Positions 1 to 6,763 of a stretch of 12,020 bases of DNA are shown here, piece after piece. The notes under the pieces are model-generated. The model ran no database searches. It saw nothing but the letters and a program-made list of their open reading frames with translations, and was not told the DNA's origin. The translations under genes were made by a program, and so were the position numbers. Source of the DNA: an uncultured Eubacteriales bacterium (GTDB taxonomy: Bacteria > Bacillota > Clostridia > Oscillospirales > Acutalibacteraceae); the NCBI GenBank assembly GCA_900317795.1, contig ONIF01000039.1, positions 1-12,020 of the forward strand. The letters run 5' to 3'. Within the stretch, counting starts at the first letter, position 1. The number at the start of each line of letters is the position of its first letter.

Positions 1-82
1 ACCGTAAGTCAACAAAAAGTCAGCCTTGCGGCTGACTGGCAATTCATCTCCGACCAATAGAGGTCGGAGTCTTCTTGCCACA
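1..82 (-). mobile_element. Possible end of an IS200/IS605-type element (two hairpins)
   Basis: On the minus strand the kinase reading frame runs into GTGGCAAGAAG, then an 8-bp perfect hairpin (CTCCGACC at 69-62, loop TCTATT, GGTCGGAG at 55-48), then ATGAATTGCCA and the GCAA hairpin. Hairpins at this position, with little else, are characteristic of the subterminal right ends of IS200/IS605 elements, where the transposase or TnpB guide RNA ends. No transposase is visible in the window, so only an end, a solo remnant, or an element continuing beyond base 1 could be present. The family assignment is an inference from memory of such ends. The kinase losing homology at this exact place is the main support. 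Confidence 0.3.
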
Positions 83-629
83 TTAGGATAAAATAAAGAA
101 GAATGACAAAGAATTGCAGCTTTGAAAGACGTTTCCGTCTGCGGATCAGAGCAATCAGGTTCACCGCCAGAGCTACAACGCCAACCATCAAAGACACATA
201 GAACATAAAGCCGAAGCGGATATCTTCGATTGATTCCGAAATCGTATAGTAAGTACCTGTCAGCCGACCGAAAATGGGCAAGGCAATCTGTAATCCCCAC
301 AGAATCAGGATTAGCTTCCAGTATAAGCTCCTGCGAATATTCTCAGAGCTGCAGTGCAGGATATAGAGAGCCAGCATCGGGGTGAGCGTCGATGCAAGCA
401 GTGTGCTCAGAAAATTAAATACTCCTTCGAGCGGTGGAGTGTTTATAAACAAAAAGTTAAAAAGTTCAAACAGATTGCTTGCAGCGATAACGGAGAAGAA
501 AACGACACAATACTGCTGCCACCATTTTTCAATATCACGAAGAACCAAAGCGACAACTGTTCCCATTACGCCTATCAATAGTGTAGTCAAAATTTCCGTA
601 AGATCAATTACCACAGACCAATCGCTCAT
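9..629 (-). pseudogene. Sensor histidine kinase, membrane half only (truncated)
   Basis: The encoded protein is about 206 residues from ATG 629 and consists almost entirely of hydrophobic segments: around residues 8-28, 38-60, 70-90, 102-122, 145-168 and 175-190. The last segment is preceded by a basic RRRKR stretch. This resembles the multi-spanning sensor region of GHKL-type histidine kinases that pair with receiver proteins in clostridia. The dimerisation and ATP-binding domains that should follow are absent: after the last segment the frame enters hairpin DNA (from about base 82) and adds about 23 non-family residues before a stop. Start 629 is chosen because its ATG overlaps the stop of the upstream receiver gene (ATGA) and an AAGGGGG ribosome binding site lies about 8 bases before it; a longer frame back to 731 only overlaps that gene. 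It cannot phosphorylate a partner as it stands. A multi-spanning receptor of another class is possible. Confidence 0.6.
13..37 (-). terminator. Hairpin with T-run, minus-strand terminator
   Basis: Read on the minus strand, an 8-bp perfect stem (AGTCAGCC / GGCTGACT, positions 37-30 and 25-18) closes on a GCAA tetraloop of the stable GNRA type and is followed directly by TTTTTGTT. This is the form of an intrinsic terminator for the truncated kinase gene. It may instead be part of the end of a mobile element that brought it in, because a second hairpin lies only ten bases upstream. Confidence 0.6.
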
Positions 630-1123
630 GGCCGCAGCCCCCTTATCGGAAATCTCAATCGTGAGAGTTGATTGCGTATCTGTTCGGCTGAAATCGGCTT
701 GACGAGATATCCGCAAGCACCGGTGTTCCATGCCTCCGGCGAATAATTGGCATATGCGGTCAGATAGATGATGTTGATGCGAGGATTTAGCTTTAACAGC
801 TCATGGCAAAGATCAAGCCCGCTGAAATTGCCCATCTCTATATCTAAGAAAGCTAAATGTATCCGAATGGATTTTGCAAAGGTTAGTGCCTCTTTTGGAG
901 AGGTAAAGCCGGTCACCGAAGCGTTCGGCAGCAGCTTGCAGATTACATTCATTCCGCCTTTGAGGACAATCTTTTCATCATCCACCATGATGATATTAGG
1001 TTCTTCCACTGTGCTGTCTATCGCTTCCAGCAGAAGATTGATGTCAATTTCAAGGCATTTGGCAATCCGTATCATTGGGTATAATAATACTTTCATTATA
1101 GACGATTGGAAAAAGAAACGCAA
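626..1123 (-). pseudogene. Response-regulator receiver domain fused to an XRE helix-turn-helix remnant
   Basis: Residues about 44-160 form a CheY-like receiver. They contain the acidic pair VDDE, the phospho-acceptor aspartate in FLDIEMG, a conserved threonine in YLTAY, and the lysine in YLVKPIS. The protein ends shortly after the last helix (LSRLRFPIRGLRP) with no DNA-binding or other output domain. The first 40 residues do not belong to a receiver. The stretch PMIRIAKCLEIDINLLLEAI matches the last helices of XRE/Cro-type regulators, whose recognition helix would lie further upstream but is missing. No good ribosome binding site precedes either the TTG at 1123 or the ATG at 1096, and the frame is closed just upstream. 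I read this as the scar of a deletion that joined the tail of an XRE gene to a receiver gene. It is followed by the truncated kinase with an ATGA overlap, so the pair was originally a co-translated two-component system. Confidence 0.6.
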
Positions 1124-1138
1124 TAGTTTGTTTCATCG

Positions 1139-1200
1139 ATAAAGTGTTTCATTGTGACACGCTTTATTGGATTGAAAGATTTATTGTGATAAAATGCTTT
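1139..1200 (+). repeat. Dyad and direct repeats upstream of the exporter
   Basis: ATAAAG (1139-1144) and CTTTAT (1162-1167) are inverted arms around TGT and ACA. The block ATTGTGA followed by GCTTT occurs at 1151-1165 and again at 1183-1199, 32 bp apart. The arrangement is compatible with a pair of regulator sites but is AT-rich and imperfect, so chance cannot be excluded. Confidence 0.25.
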
Positions 1201-1210
1201 TGCTTGCGGT

Positions 1211-1258
1211 GTAAATTAATTTACATTTTGCATGGAAACTGTAAGTTACTTTACATTT
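1211..1258 (+). promoter_or_regulatory. Two tandem palindromic operator-like sites
   Basis: GTAAATTAATTTAC (1211-1224) is a perfect 14-bp palindrome. A second copy with three substitutions, GTAAGTTACTTTAC (1241-1254), begins exactly 30 bp later, close to three helical turns, so both would lie on one DNA face. Both are followed by ATTT, giving the shared pattern GTAA-TTA-TTTACATTT. They sit just upstream of the exporter promoter (-35 at about 1276), a position suited to a dimeric activator or repressor. No regulator gene is recognisable next to them. Confidence 0.5.
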
Positions 1259-1275
1259 CGGAACTATATTGCAAA

Positions 1276-1304
1276 TTGCTTTTATCAGAAATTTGTGTTA
1301 TGAT
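1276..1304 (+). promoter_or_regulatory. Promoter of the ABC exporter operon
   Basis: TTGCTT (1276-1281) and TATGAT (1299-1304) are separated by 17 bp, and the -10 is preceded by TGT, an extended -10. The -35 is weak (three of six consensus bases), which fits a promoter that depends on an activator or is compensated by the extended -10. Transcription would begin about 1311, leaving a leader of roughly 34 nt before the ATPase gene. Confidence 0.55.
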
Positions 1305-1344
1305 ATAGTCAGCGAAAGAGAAAAAATAAAAAAGGAGGATATTT

Positions 1345-2262
1345 ATGGATTACATAATGGAAACTGACGGACTGACAAAAATATATGGTTCCAAAGCAGC
1401 AGCGGATAATATCAATATCCATATCCGTGCAGGAGAAATATATGGTTTGATTGGTCGTAACGGTGCAGGAAAAACTACAATTATGAGAATGCTCAGCGGT
1501 CTTTCATCTCCTACCAAGGGAACATTTACGCTGTTCGGAAAAACAGGAAGTCAGGCTCGCAGGGAAATGAAAAATGTCGGGGTTCTTATCGAACATCCCG
1601 GACTTTATCCCAATCTTTCCGCATATAAAAATTTGAAAATCAAAGCAATCGCTATGGGGTGCGATACGAAAAACGGATATATTGAAAATTTGTTGGAATT
1701 GATTGGTCTTGAAAATGTCGGGAATAAACCGTGCGGTTCGTTTTCACTCGGTATGCGTCAGCGTCTTGGTATCGGATTGGCTTTGGTGGGTGATCCGAAA
1801 CTGATAATACTTGATGAGCCTATAAACGGTCTTGATCCACAGGGTATCGTTGAAGTAAGAAAGATGCTTGCACAGCTCAGGGACGAGAAAAAAATAACTG
1901 TCATGATTTCAAGTCACATTCTTGACGAACTCGGAAAATTGGCGGATTCATACGGAATTGTCCATGAAGGCAGGCTGGTAGATGAATTTACAACGGGTGA
2001 GCTTCATAAACGCTGCGGAAAATATATTTCCGTCAGAACGGACGATAATGCAGGTGCCGAAAAAGTTCTGAGAAAAGCAGGCTTTAAAGAAATAGCCGCT
2101 GACAATGACGGATTTATCCGTATCAGTGAAAGGCTTGATGATGTAAAGCAGGTTGTAAAGAAACTGGTTGAGGCTGATATTGTTCCGAATCATGTCAGTG
2201 TATCCGATATTTCTTTGGAGGATTATTATTTGAGTGTTACAGGGGGGAAACACAATGGGTAA
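1345..2262 (+). CDS. ABC transporter ATP-binding protein, BcrA-type exporter
   Basis: This 305-residue protein is the cytoplasmic ATPase that powers the membrane partner encoded immediately downstream. Walker A is GRNGAGKTT (residues 37-45), the ABC signature region is FSLGMRQR (133-140), Walker B plus the catalytic glutamate is LIILDEP (153-159), followed by a D-loop NGLDP and the switch histidine H191. The usual Q-loop is replaced by VLIEHPGLYPNL, typical of the BcrA/lantibiotic-immunity branch, whose members export or protect against peptide antibiotics such as bacitracin and bacteriocins. The last 80 residues are a variable accessory region. ATG 1345 has an AAGGAGG site at 1332-1338, seven bases away. 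The gene overlaps the permease by 8 bp, indicating coupled translation. The actual substrate cannot be told from sequence; antimicrobial-peptide resistance is a family-based guess. Confidence 0.92.
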   Translation: MDYIMETDGLTKIYGSKAAADNINIHIRAGEIYGLIGRNGAGKTTIMRMLSGLSSPTKGTFTLFGKTGSQARREMKNVGVLIEHPGLYPNLSAYKNLKIKAIAMGCDTKNGYIENLLELIGLENVGNKPCGSFSLGMRQRLGIGLALVGDPKLIILDEPINGLDPQGIVEVRKMLAQLRDEKKITVMISSHILDELGKLADSYGIVHEGRLVDEFTTGELHKRCGKYISVRTDDNAGAEKVLRKAGFKEIAADNDGFIRISERLDDVKQVVKKLVEADIVPNHVSVSDISLEDYYLSVTGGKHNG

Positions 2263-3052
2263 ATTGATAAAAATGGATTTTTACAGGCTTTTCCAGTCCA
2301 AAACATTCTGGATATCAGCAGCCGTTATGTTTTTTCTGCAGGGAATTACATCATTTTCTATGCCCATACTGCAAAAAAATCTGCTGAAGTTTGCTTCCGT
2401 ACCTGCGGAAAATGCAAGTGAAATGCTTGATACAAAGCTTTCGGAAATATTTTCTTCGCCTATGATGTCGTTCTTCATGCTCATCATGTTCATATCTGCA
2501 ACAACATTTCTTTTTGCGGATATAAGGGACGGATATGTAAAAAATTTTGTCGGTCAGATAGCAAGAAAAGGCTATTCCGCCATATCCAAATTCATTGTAG
2601 TTTGTGTACATAATGCTTTTTTTATGTTGTTGGCTTTGTCGGGAAATATTTTAGGCGTATTGCTTTGTCCCGATTCTTCTTTGATAGTCGATTCGGCAGT
2701 TGGTTCGGGAATTGTTGTGTTTTTTGTAAAGCTGCTGCTCAGCTTTGCGATGACATCAATTATATTGTTCCTCACGACAGGTTTGCGTAATAAGACGCTT
2801 GCAAGTGTAGTAGGTGTGCTTTTCAGTGTAAGTGCTTTGGGACTTCTCTATATGGCTCTGAATCAGCTTCTTTCTATGGTTGGCATTAAAAATTTTGATG
2901 TTTCCAACTTTGCACCCGATCAATTGTTCAATTCACAGTTTGATACTGCCGCCATTGGTGCAGTTATCAATGCAATTATTGTTTCAGTTGTGTTCATTGG
3001 CGTGTTTGTGGGCTTGACTGTGGCAATTTTCAATAAACGTGATGTAAAATAA
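2255..3052 (+). CDS. ABC-2 type permease, partner of the BcrA-like ATPase
   Basis: This 265-residue integral membrane protein has a short basic N-terminus (KLIKMDFYRLFQSK) followed by about six hydrophobic spans, near residues 16-35, 70-90, 112-140, 150-172, 183-205 and 235-258. The sequence MDFYRLFQSKTFWIS is the usual opening of ABC-2 permeases of the bacitracin/lantibiotic class. It would form the membrane channel with the ATPase encoded just upstream. ATG 2255 is chosen over an in-frame ATG at 2234 because it has the AGGGGGG site at 2241-2247 and gives the normal family N-terminus; the longer start would add seven hydrophilic residues and a bigger overlap. There is no second permease gene, so the exporter may work as a homodimeric permease. 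The stop at 3050 is followed in the same frame by an unrelated open remnant. Confidence 0.88.
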   Translation: MGKLIKMDFYRLFQSKTFWISAAVMFFLQGITSFSMPILQKNLLKFASVPAENASEMLDTKLSEIFSSPMMSFFMLIMFISATTFLFADIRDGYVKNFVGQIARKGYSAISKFIVVCVHNAFFMLLALSGNILGVLLCPDSSLIVDSAVGSGIVVFFVKLLLSFAMTSIILFLTTGLRNKTLASVVGVLFSVSALGLLYMALNQLLSMVGIKNFDVSNFAPDQLFNSQFDTAAIGAVINAIIVSVVFIGVFVGLTVAIFNKRDVK

Positions 3053-3340
3053 TTTAAGGATAAAGACGGTACTGTTGCCAAAAAGTATTTTGCAGTAACA
3101 GTTACCCTTGAGCCGTTCATTGCTTATTTAAAACGAAAAAATACAGGCTGTAAATATCTCTATACCGAAATTTCCGCATATAATACAGGTGTGCATTTGT
3201 ACATAGAAGATAATTTGAACATCTTGCTTGCATTACAGGAACAAGGTGTAAATATATATCTTATGCACCTTGACGATGAACAAAAAATAAGTTCCATGAT
3301 TAAAGGGACAGATTTAAAAATAGTGGACACTCGGTCCTAA
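3053..3340 (+). pseudogene. Start-less 95-codon remnant of an unidentified gene
   Basis: Directly after the permease stop, and in the same frame, 95 sense codons run to a TAA at 3338-3340. The conceptual product has normal protein composition, with blocks such as KKYFAVTVTLEPFIAYLKRK, CKYLYTEISAYNTGVHLY, LNILLALQEQGVNIYLMHLD and IKGTDLKIVD. These suggest an alternating alpha/beta fold, unlike random AT-rich DNA. No ATG, GTG or TTG lies in its first 46 codons and there is no ribosome binding site, so it cannot be a normal gene. It looks like the 3' end of a gene cut at about 3055. I do not recognise the family. Expression by read-through of the permease TAA is theoretically possible but not indicated. 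Confidence 0.5.
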
Positions 3341-3361
3341 TTAAAAAAAATGCAGAAATAG

Positions 3362-3405
3362 CCCGAACTTTCCCAATAAAGACAGCGGAAAGTTCGGGTT
3401 GCTTT
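3362..3405. terminator. Bidirectional intrinsic terminator
   Basis: CCCGAACTTTCC (3362-3373) and GGAAAGTTCGGG (3387-3398) form a perfect 12-bp stem with a 13-base loop. The T-rich tail on the right (TTGCTTTATGTTT) and the A-run on the left (3342-3350) let it work in both directions. It ends the exporter transcript from the left and the ATPase/nuclease transcript from the right, which are convergent here. Confidence 0.8.
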
Positions 3406-3409
3406 ATGT

Positions 3410-4996
3410 TTATAAGTTAATTTTCTCTATTTTACAGGAATGTTTTTTTGACTTTTCGTTATAGTTGATACCAACAAGCACCATTTCACCGACATAATTT
3501 TCTAAAATGGTGGGGTATTTCTTTTCTTTGATTTGATTAATGGCACTGTTGGCTGTTTCATTCCATTTCAATTCAACTATCATAGCAGGAAGTGAAGTAT
3601 CACGTTTGGGAATGAACACAACATCGGCTATGCCATGACCTGTCGGCAGTTCCTCGACTTTCAAATAGTAATCAATACAGATAATATATGCAAACTTGAT
3701 GACATAACGAAGTGCCTGTTCATTATTATAGAACATTGGTGCATAGTTCATCTCACGAACACGTACAATGGTGTTTACTACTTCGGTTTCGTTGCCGTTT
3801 AAAGTGTCCTGCAATAGTTTTTCGGAAGCCTGTACCAATTCACTCAGACGCTTATTACTCGGTCTGTTAAGCAATCTCTTGAATTCCATTCGCAGTTCTT
3901 CATTCGGAATACGAGCCTGTTCCGTTTCATCATCATAAACCAGATAGCCCAGATGTATCATAAGTGTTAAGACATCATCACTTGAATTGAATGTTTCAAA
4001 ATCGTTCTCGAAATCGTCTGTATAAACTTCCACAGGTTCTCCTGCAATAAGCCGCAATATTTTATTTTGTAAGCCGTCCATATTCATTCCCACATAGGTT
4101 TTCAGAGATTCAGCGGCAGATGTTTTTCTCCAGTATGATTTAAACTCTCCCATCTGCATTGCCATCATCACAGAATACGGATTGTAGATAGGTTCACAGC
4201 GTTTAAAATCATAACCGTCATACCATTGTTTTGCCTGCTCAAAACTCATATGATACTGTTCACACAAGAATTTGACTTCTGTTTCGGTAAATCCTGTATA
4301 TCTGACAAAAGGACCCGGCTGAAGAATGGTAAACTCCCTAAAATCAGATACTGCCGATTCCGAACCATCTTTTTTGATAGGCAAAATTCCCGTCATATAT
4401 GCAGCAGCTATCGCTTTTGATGTAAAATTGCCGTTTTTGAACCATTCCCTAAGCAAATTCAAATAGGCTTTTTGTGTTTGTTCATCATTTTTTGCTTCTC
4501 GGATAACGGCATCCCACTCGTCAATGATAAACACAAATTTCATTTGGGTTACTTCTGTATATGCTATCATGCAGTCGGACAAACCTGTTTTGTTTTTTAA
4601 TTCCGGATACTCGGATATCAGCTCGGAATGTATGGAGTCTGCAATTTTATTGACAACTTTTTTGATATTGCCGTCCTGTCTTGTGACATCGGATATAAAG
4701 CCTGCAATATCCAGATATATCACGTTGTACTTGTTGAGATGCTCTGCATAGCACTTGGTCTTGCTGATTTCTTTATCATCAAATAAACTGTGAGAATTGC
4801 AGGTATGGTCATAATAGGCACACAACATCTTTGCAGCTATAGATTTACCAAAACGGCGTGGGCGACTGATACAAACCAATTTATTAAGAGTATTGATTCG
4901 TCCGTTGATAAGTTTTATCATTCCGGTTTTATCAATATAGTCACTATCTAAAATTTCAGCAAACCCACCATTACCGGGATTAAGATAAGTTCCCAT
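3410..4996 (-). CDS. AAA-ATPase-like protein with C-terminal PD-(D/E)XK nuclease domain
   Basis: This 528-residue protein belongs to the widespread, functionally uncharacterised family pairing an AAA-ATPase-like domain (PF09820 type) with a PD-(D/E)XK nuclease-like tail (PF08011 type). The phosphate-binding loop is the family's unusual SRPRRFGKS (residues 44-52). Walker B is FVFIIDEWD (about 154-162). The C-terminal domain shows D458 in IADVVF, then ELK (475-477) in IVELKW, then NQIKEKKY, the expected D...E-x-K metal-binding arrangement. All key residues are present, so the gene looks intact. ATG 4996 is chosen because AAAGGGG lies 8 bases before it and a promoter -10 box (5029-5034) lies inside the frame that would extend to 5038. 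It is monocistronic and divergent from the sigma factor operon. Roles in defence, in element maintenance or in nucleic-acid repair have been considered for relatives; none can be chosen here. Confidence 0.85.
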   Translation of the reverse strand: MGTYLNPGNGGFAEILDSDYIDKTGMIKLINGRINTLNKLVCISRPRRFGKSIAAKMLCAYYDHTCNSHSLFDDKEISKTKCYAEHLNKYNVIYLDIAGFISDVTRQDGNIKKVVNKIADSIHSELISEYPELKNKTGLSDCMIAYTEVTQMKFVFIIDEWDAVIREAKNDEQTQKAYLNLLREWFKNGNFTSKAIAAAYMTGILPIKKDGSESAVSDFREFTILQPGPFVRYTGFTETEVKFLCEQYHMSFEQAKQWYDGYDFKRCEPIYNPYSVMMAMQMGEFKSYWRKTSAAESLKTYVGMNMDGLQNKILRLIAGEPVEVYTDDFENDFETFNSSDDVLTLMIHLGYLVYDDETEQARIPNEELRMEFKRLLNRPSNKRLSELVQASEKLLQDTLNGNETEVVNTIVRVREMNYAPMFYNNEQALRYVIKFAYIICIDYYLKVEELPTGHGIADVVFIPKRDTSLPAMIVELKWNETANSAINQIKEKKYPTILENYVGEMVLVGINYNEKSKKHSCKIEKINL

Positions 4997-5028
4997 ATAA
5001 ATTGCCCCTTTCATTCCTTGTTTTCTTA

Positions 5029-5057
5029 ATTCTAACATAAAATCATCACTTAATCAA
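5029..5057 (-). promoter_or_regulatory. Promoter of the ATPase/nuclease gene
   Basis: On the minus strand TTGATT (5057-5052), a 17-bp spacer and TAGAAT (5034-5029) form a good vegetative promoter, and TGT before the -10 makes it extended. Transcription from about 5022 gives a 26-nt leader carrying the AAAGGGG site, which supports the start at 4996 and excludes upstream ATGs. Confidence 0.65.
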
Positions 5058-5122
5058 GCAAATAAGAATATGATTTACGCAATTGTTTGAGGTAAAAACA
5101 ATATCTGTAAGAGTTGAATTTT

Positions 5123-5141
5123 AAAAAAATGTCATTTTTTT
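5123..5141. promoter_or_regulatory. A/T-tract dyad between divergent genes
   Basis: AAAAAAATG (5123-5131) and CATTTTTTT (5133-5141) are perfect 9-bp inverted arms about a single central T. The dyad sits ten bases before the sigma operon -35 element. It could serve as an UP-like element for that promoter or as a regulator site shared by the two divergent transcripts. A/T runs also arise by chance in such DNA. Confidence 0.35.
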
Positions 5142-5150
5142 GTAATTTCA

Positions 5151-5178
5151 TGCAATAAGTTTAAAAAAATTACGAGTA
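5151..5178 (+). promoter_or_regulatory. Candidate autoregulatory ECF promoter
   Basis: TGCAAT (5151-5156), a 16-bp spacer rich in A, and CGAGTA (5173-5178) resemble the TGCAAC/CGTCTA-type promoters that many Firmicute ECF sigma factors use to transcribe their own operon. Two differences from that pattern (TGCAAT and CGAG for CGTC) make the call tentative. A leader of about 30 nt would follow. Confidence 0.45.
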
Positions 5179-5213
5179 TATAGATAGAAAGCAATTTGAA
5201 CGGAGGTGTCTGA

Positions 5214-5771
5214 ATGAATGACAGTCAGATAGTCAATATGTACTGGGAGAGAAATGAAAAGGCGGTCGAGGAAACGCAGAAAAAATACGGTAGTTTCTGT
5301 TATTCTGTTGCATACAGCATTCTTTGTAATGAAGAAGATGCAAAAGAAAGTGTCAATGATACATACCTTGATGCATGGAATTCCATACCGCCCCATAAAC
5401 CGTCGGTATTATCGGCATTTCTCGGAAAAATAACAAGAAGAATCTCCATTGATAAATGGAGAAACAAGAATGCTGCCAGACGTGGCGGCGGACAAATTAC
5501 AGATACTCTTGATGAACTTGCGGAGTGTATCCCTGACAGTAACGGCATTGAAAAGCAGTTGGAAGAAAAGGCTTTGAATGAAACGATAAATTCATTTATC
5601 AAATCACTGCCCGAAAAGGAACAAAAAATTTTCATCTGCCGTTATTGGTATCTGGATTCGATAAAATCCATCTCTGAACAGTTTGGATTTTCACAGAGTA
5701 AGGTTACATCAATGCTTTTCAGAACAAGAGAAAAACTGCGTAAAATTTTAATGGAGGAGGGCTTTATATGA
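5214..5771 (+). CDS. ECF-type RNA polymerase sigma factor
   Basis: This 185-residue sigma-70 family protein contains only regions 2 and 4, the defining layout of extracytoplasmic-function sigma factors. Region 2 spans about residues 22-88 and includes AYSILCNEEDAKESVNDTYLD, which binds core polymerase, and AFLGKITRRISIDKWR, which contacts the -10. Region 4 spans about 128-180; its helix-turn-helix (SISEQFGFSQSKVTSMLFRT) reads the -35. ATG 5214 has a CGGAGG site seven bases upstream; a second ATG at 5218 is out of frame. The stop TGA overlaps the ATG of the next gene (ATGA), the arrangement expected for a sigma factor and its cognate membrane anti-sigma factor, so the two are made in fixed ratio. 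The RNKNAARRGGG linker is normal for clostridial relatives. The stimulus and target genes are unknown. Confidence 0.92.
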   Translation: MNDSQIVNMYWERNEKAVEETQKKYGSFCYSVAYSILCNEEDAKESVNDTYLDAWNSIPPHKPSVLSAFLGKITRRISIDKWRNKNAARRGGGQITDTLDELAECIPDSNGIEKQLEEKALNETINSFIKSLPEKEQKIFICRYWYLDSIKSISEQFGFSQSKVTSMLFRTREKLRKILMEEGFI

Positions 5772-6763
5772 AAGCGACAGATATTTTGAAAGCGGTCGGA
5801 GAAGTCGATGAAGAAGTTATTGCCAATGCAAAGAAAAATCAAAAGTCAAATAAAAAAGTGCTTATAGCAGTGGGAACGATTGTGGCTTGTGCGGTATTTG
5901 GCTGTATAGGGGCAATTATACTGAATATGCCGAAGAATAATGTTGTTGAGGAGCCTACTGCTGTGGAGTATAAAGAACAAAGTATTGATCCTGTATTGGC
6001 ATTTGCAGATGAACCAATCGGATTTGTTGAAAGAAAAAATATATCAAACACAAATAATACAAATGCTTATTGGAATATGACACCCCAAACGAAAAAAACA
6101 TCAATGCTGAATATCTATTCGGAAAATTATCTCGAAATCAATAATTTGCTTAGTACGATAATCAACGGCAATTTGAATGACGAACAGGTGAGTGAACAGA
6201 AAGCAAAAATATATGAAATTGTGAACAGACACGAAAATGAAGAACAGCGTGAAAACTTAAAAGGTCTTGTTGATTATATTTTTTCTTATCTTGAAACGAC
6301 AGGTAAAAAAGATGACTTATCTAAAACAAGAAATTATTATGCTAACATGGTACGTGGGGAATATGGGGATTTAAGTGATGAACAGCTTAATCAAATCATC
6401 ACATTACGACTGACAAGATTTTATCCAAAAAAGTCCTATCCGTACAGTGAAGCCAAGATAGCCGGTATCATAGATGACAGCTATGAAAAGTTGACGATTG
6501 ATACCGTAAGAACAATCATAGACGATAGCAAAGGTAAAACAGACAGGTTGTATTACATTAAATCGGAATGTCAGAAAATACAGCGTTATGCAGATGTTGT
6601 TTTCGACAGTTCATCATTTAATGTGAATTATGATGATTATGTCATATACTACTCCAATAACAATCATGACATAATAAAAATAAAAGGAAATACAGTTTAC
6701 TTCTATCAGATTGATGATAATGAAAATATAATCAACGAAGAAGTATTGTACCCTGCTAAATGA
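5768..6763 (+). CDS. Membrane anti-sigma factor with large extracytoplasmic domain
   Basis: The 331-residue product has a charged cytoplasmic head of about 29 residues (MKATDILKAVGEVDEEVIAN and following lysines), one membrane span (about 30-52, VLIAVGTIVACAVFGC and on), and about 275 residues outside. The head resembles the very short sigma-binding segments of clostridial anti-sigma proteins in its IGEVDEE-like pattern. Translational overlap with the sigma gene supports the assignment. There is no HxxxCxxC zinc anti-sigma motif, and I see no RsgI-type carbohydrate-binding or other named domain outside. The outer region is polar, Asn/Asp/Lys-rich and largely helical in the middle (residues about 110-200), then Tyr-rich. 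It is presumably the sensor part; release of the sigma factor could involve regulated cleavage, but no cleavage site can be read from the sequence. Confidence 0.78.
   Translation: MKATDILKAVGEVDEEVIANAKKNQKSNKKVLIAVGTIVACAVFGCIGAIILNMPKNNVVEEPTAVEYKEQSIDPVLAFADEPIGFVERKNISNTNNTNAYWNMTPQTKKTSMLNIYSENYLEINNLLSTIINGNLNDEQVSEQKAKIYEIVNRHENEEQRENLKGLVDYIFSYLETTGKKDDLSKTRNYYANMVRGEYGDLSDEQLNQIITLRLTRFYPKKSYPYSEAKIAGIIDDSYEKLTIDTVRTIIDDSKGKTDRLYYIKSECQKIQRYADVVFDSSSFNVNYDDYVIYYSNNNHDIIKIKGNTVYFYQIDDNENIINEEVLYPAK

Noticed and set aside
630..731. Longer start for the kinase fragment at 731
   Set aside because: The extra 34 residues overlap the receiver gene in another frame; ATG 629 has the ATGA overlap and a ribosome binding site.
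768..1142. 124-codon plus-strand frame opposite the receiver gene
   Set aside because: The minus strand carries all the receiver-domain motifs; the plus-strand translation has no family resemblance.
3050..3340. Calling the permease plus the following frame one 360-residue protein
   Set aside because: A TAA separates them and the permease already has a normal family length; the idea is kept only as a finding to test.
4997..5038. Longer start for the ATPase/nuclease gene at 5038 or 5014
   Set aside because: The predicted -10 box at 5029-5034 falls inside the longer frame, and only the ATG at 4996 has a properly spaced AAAGGGG site.
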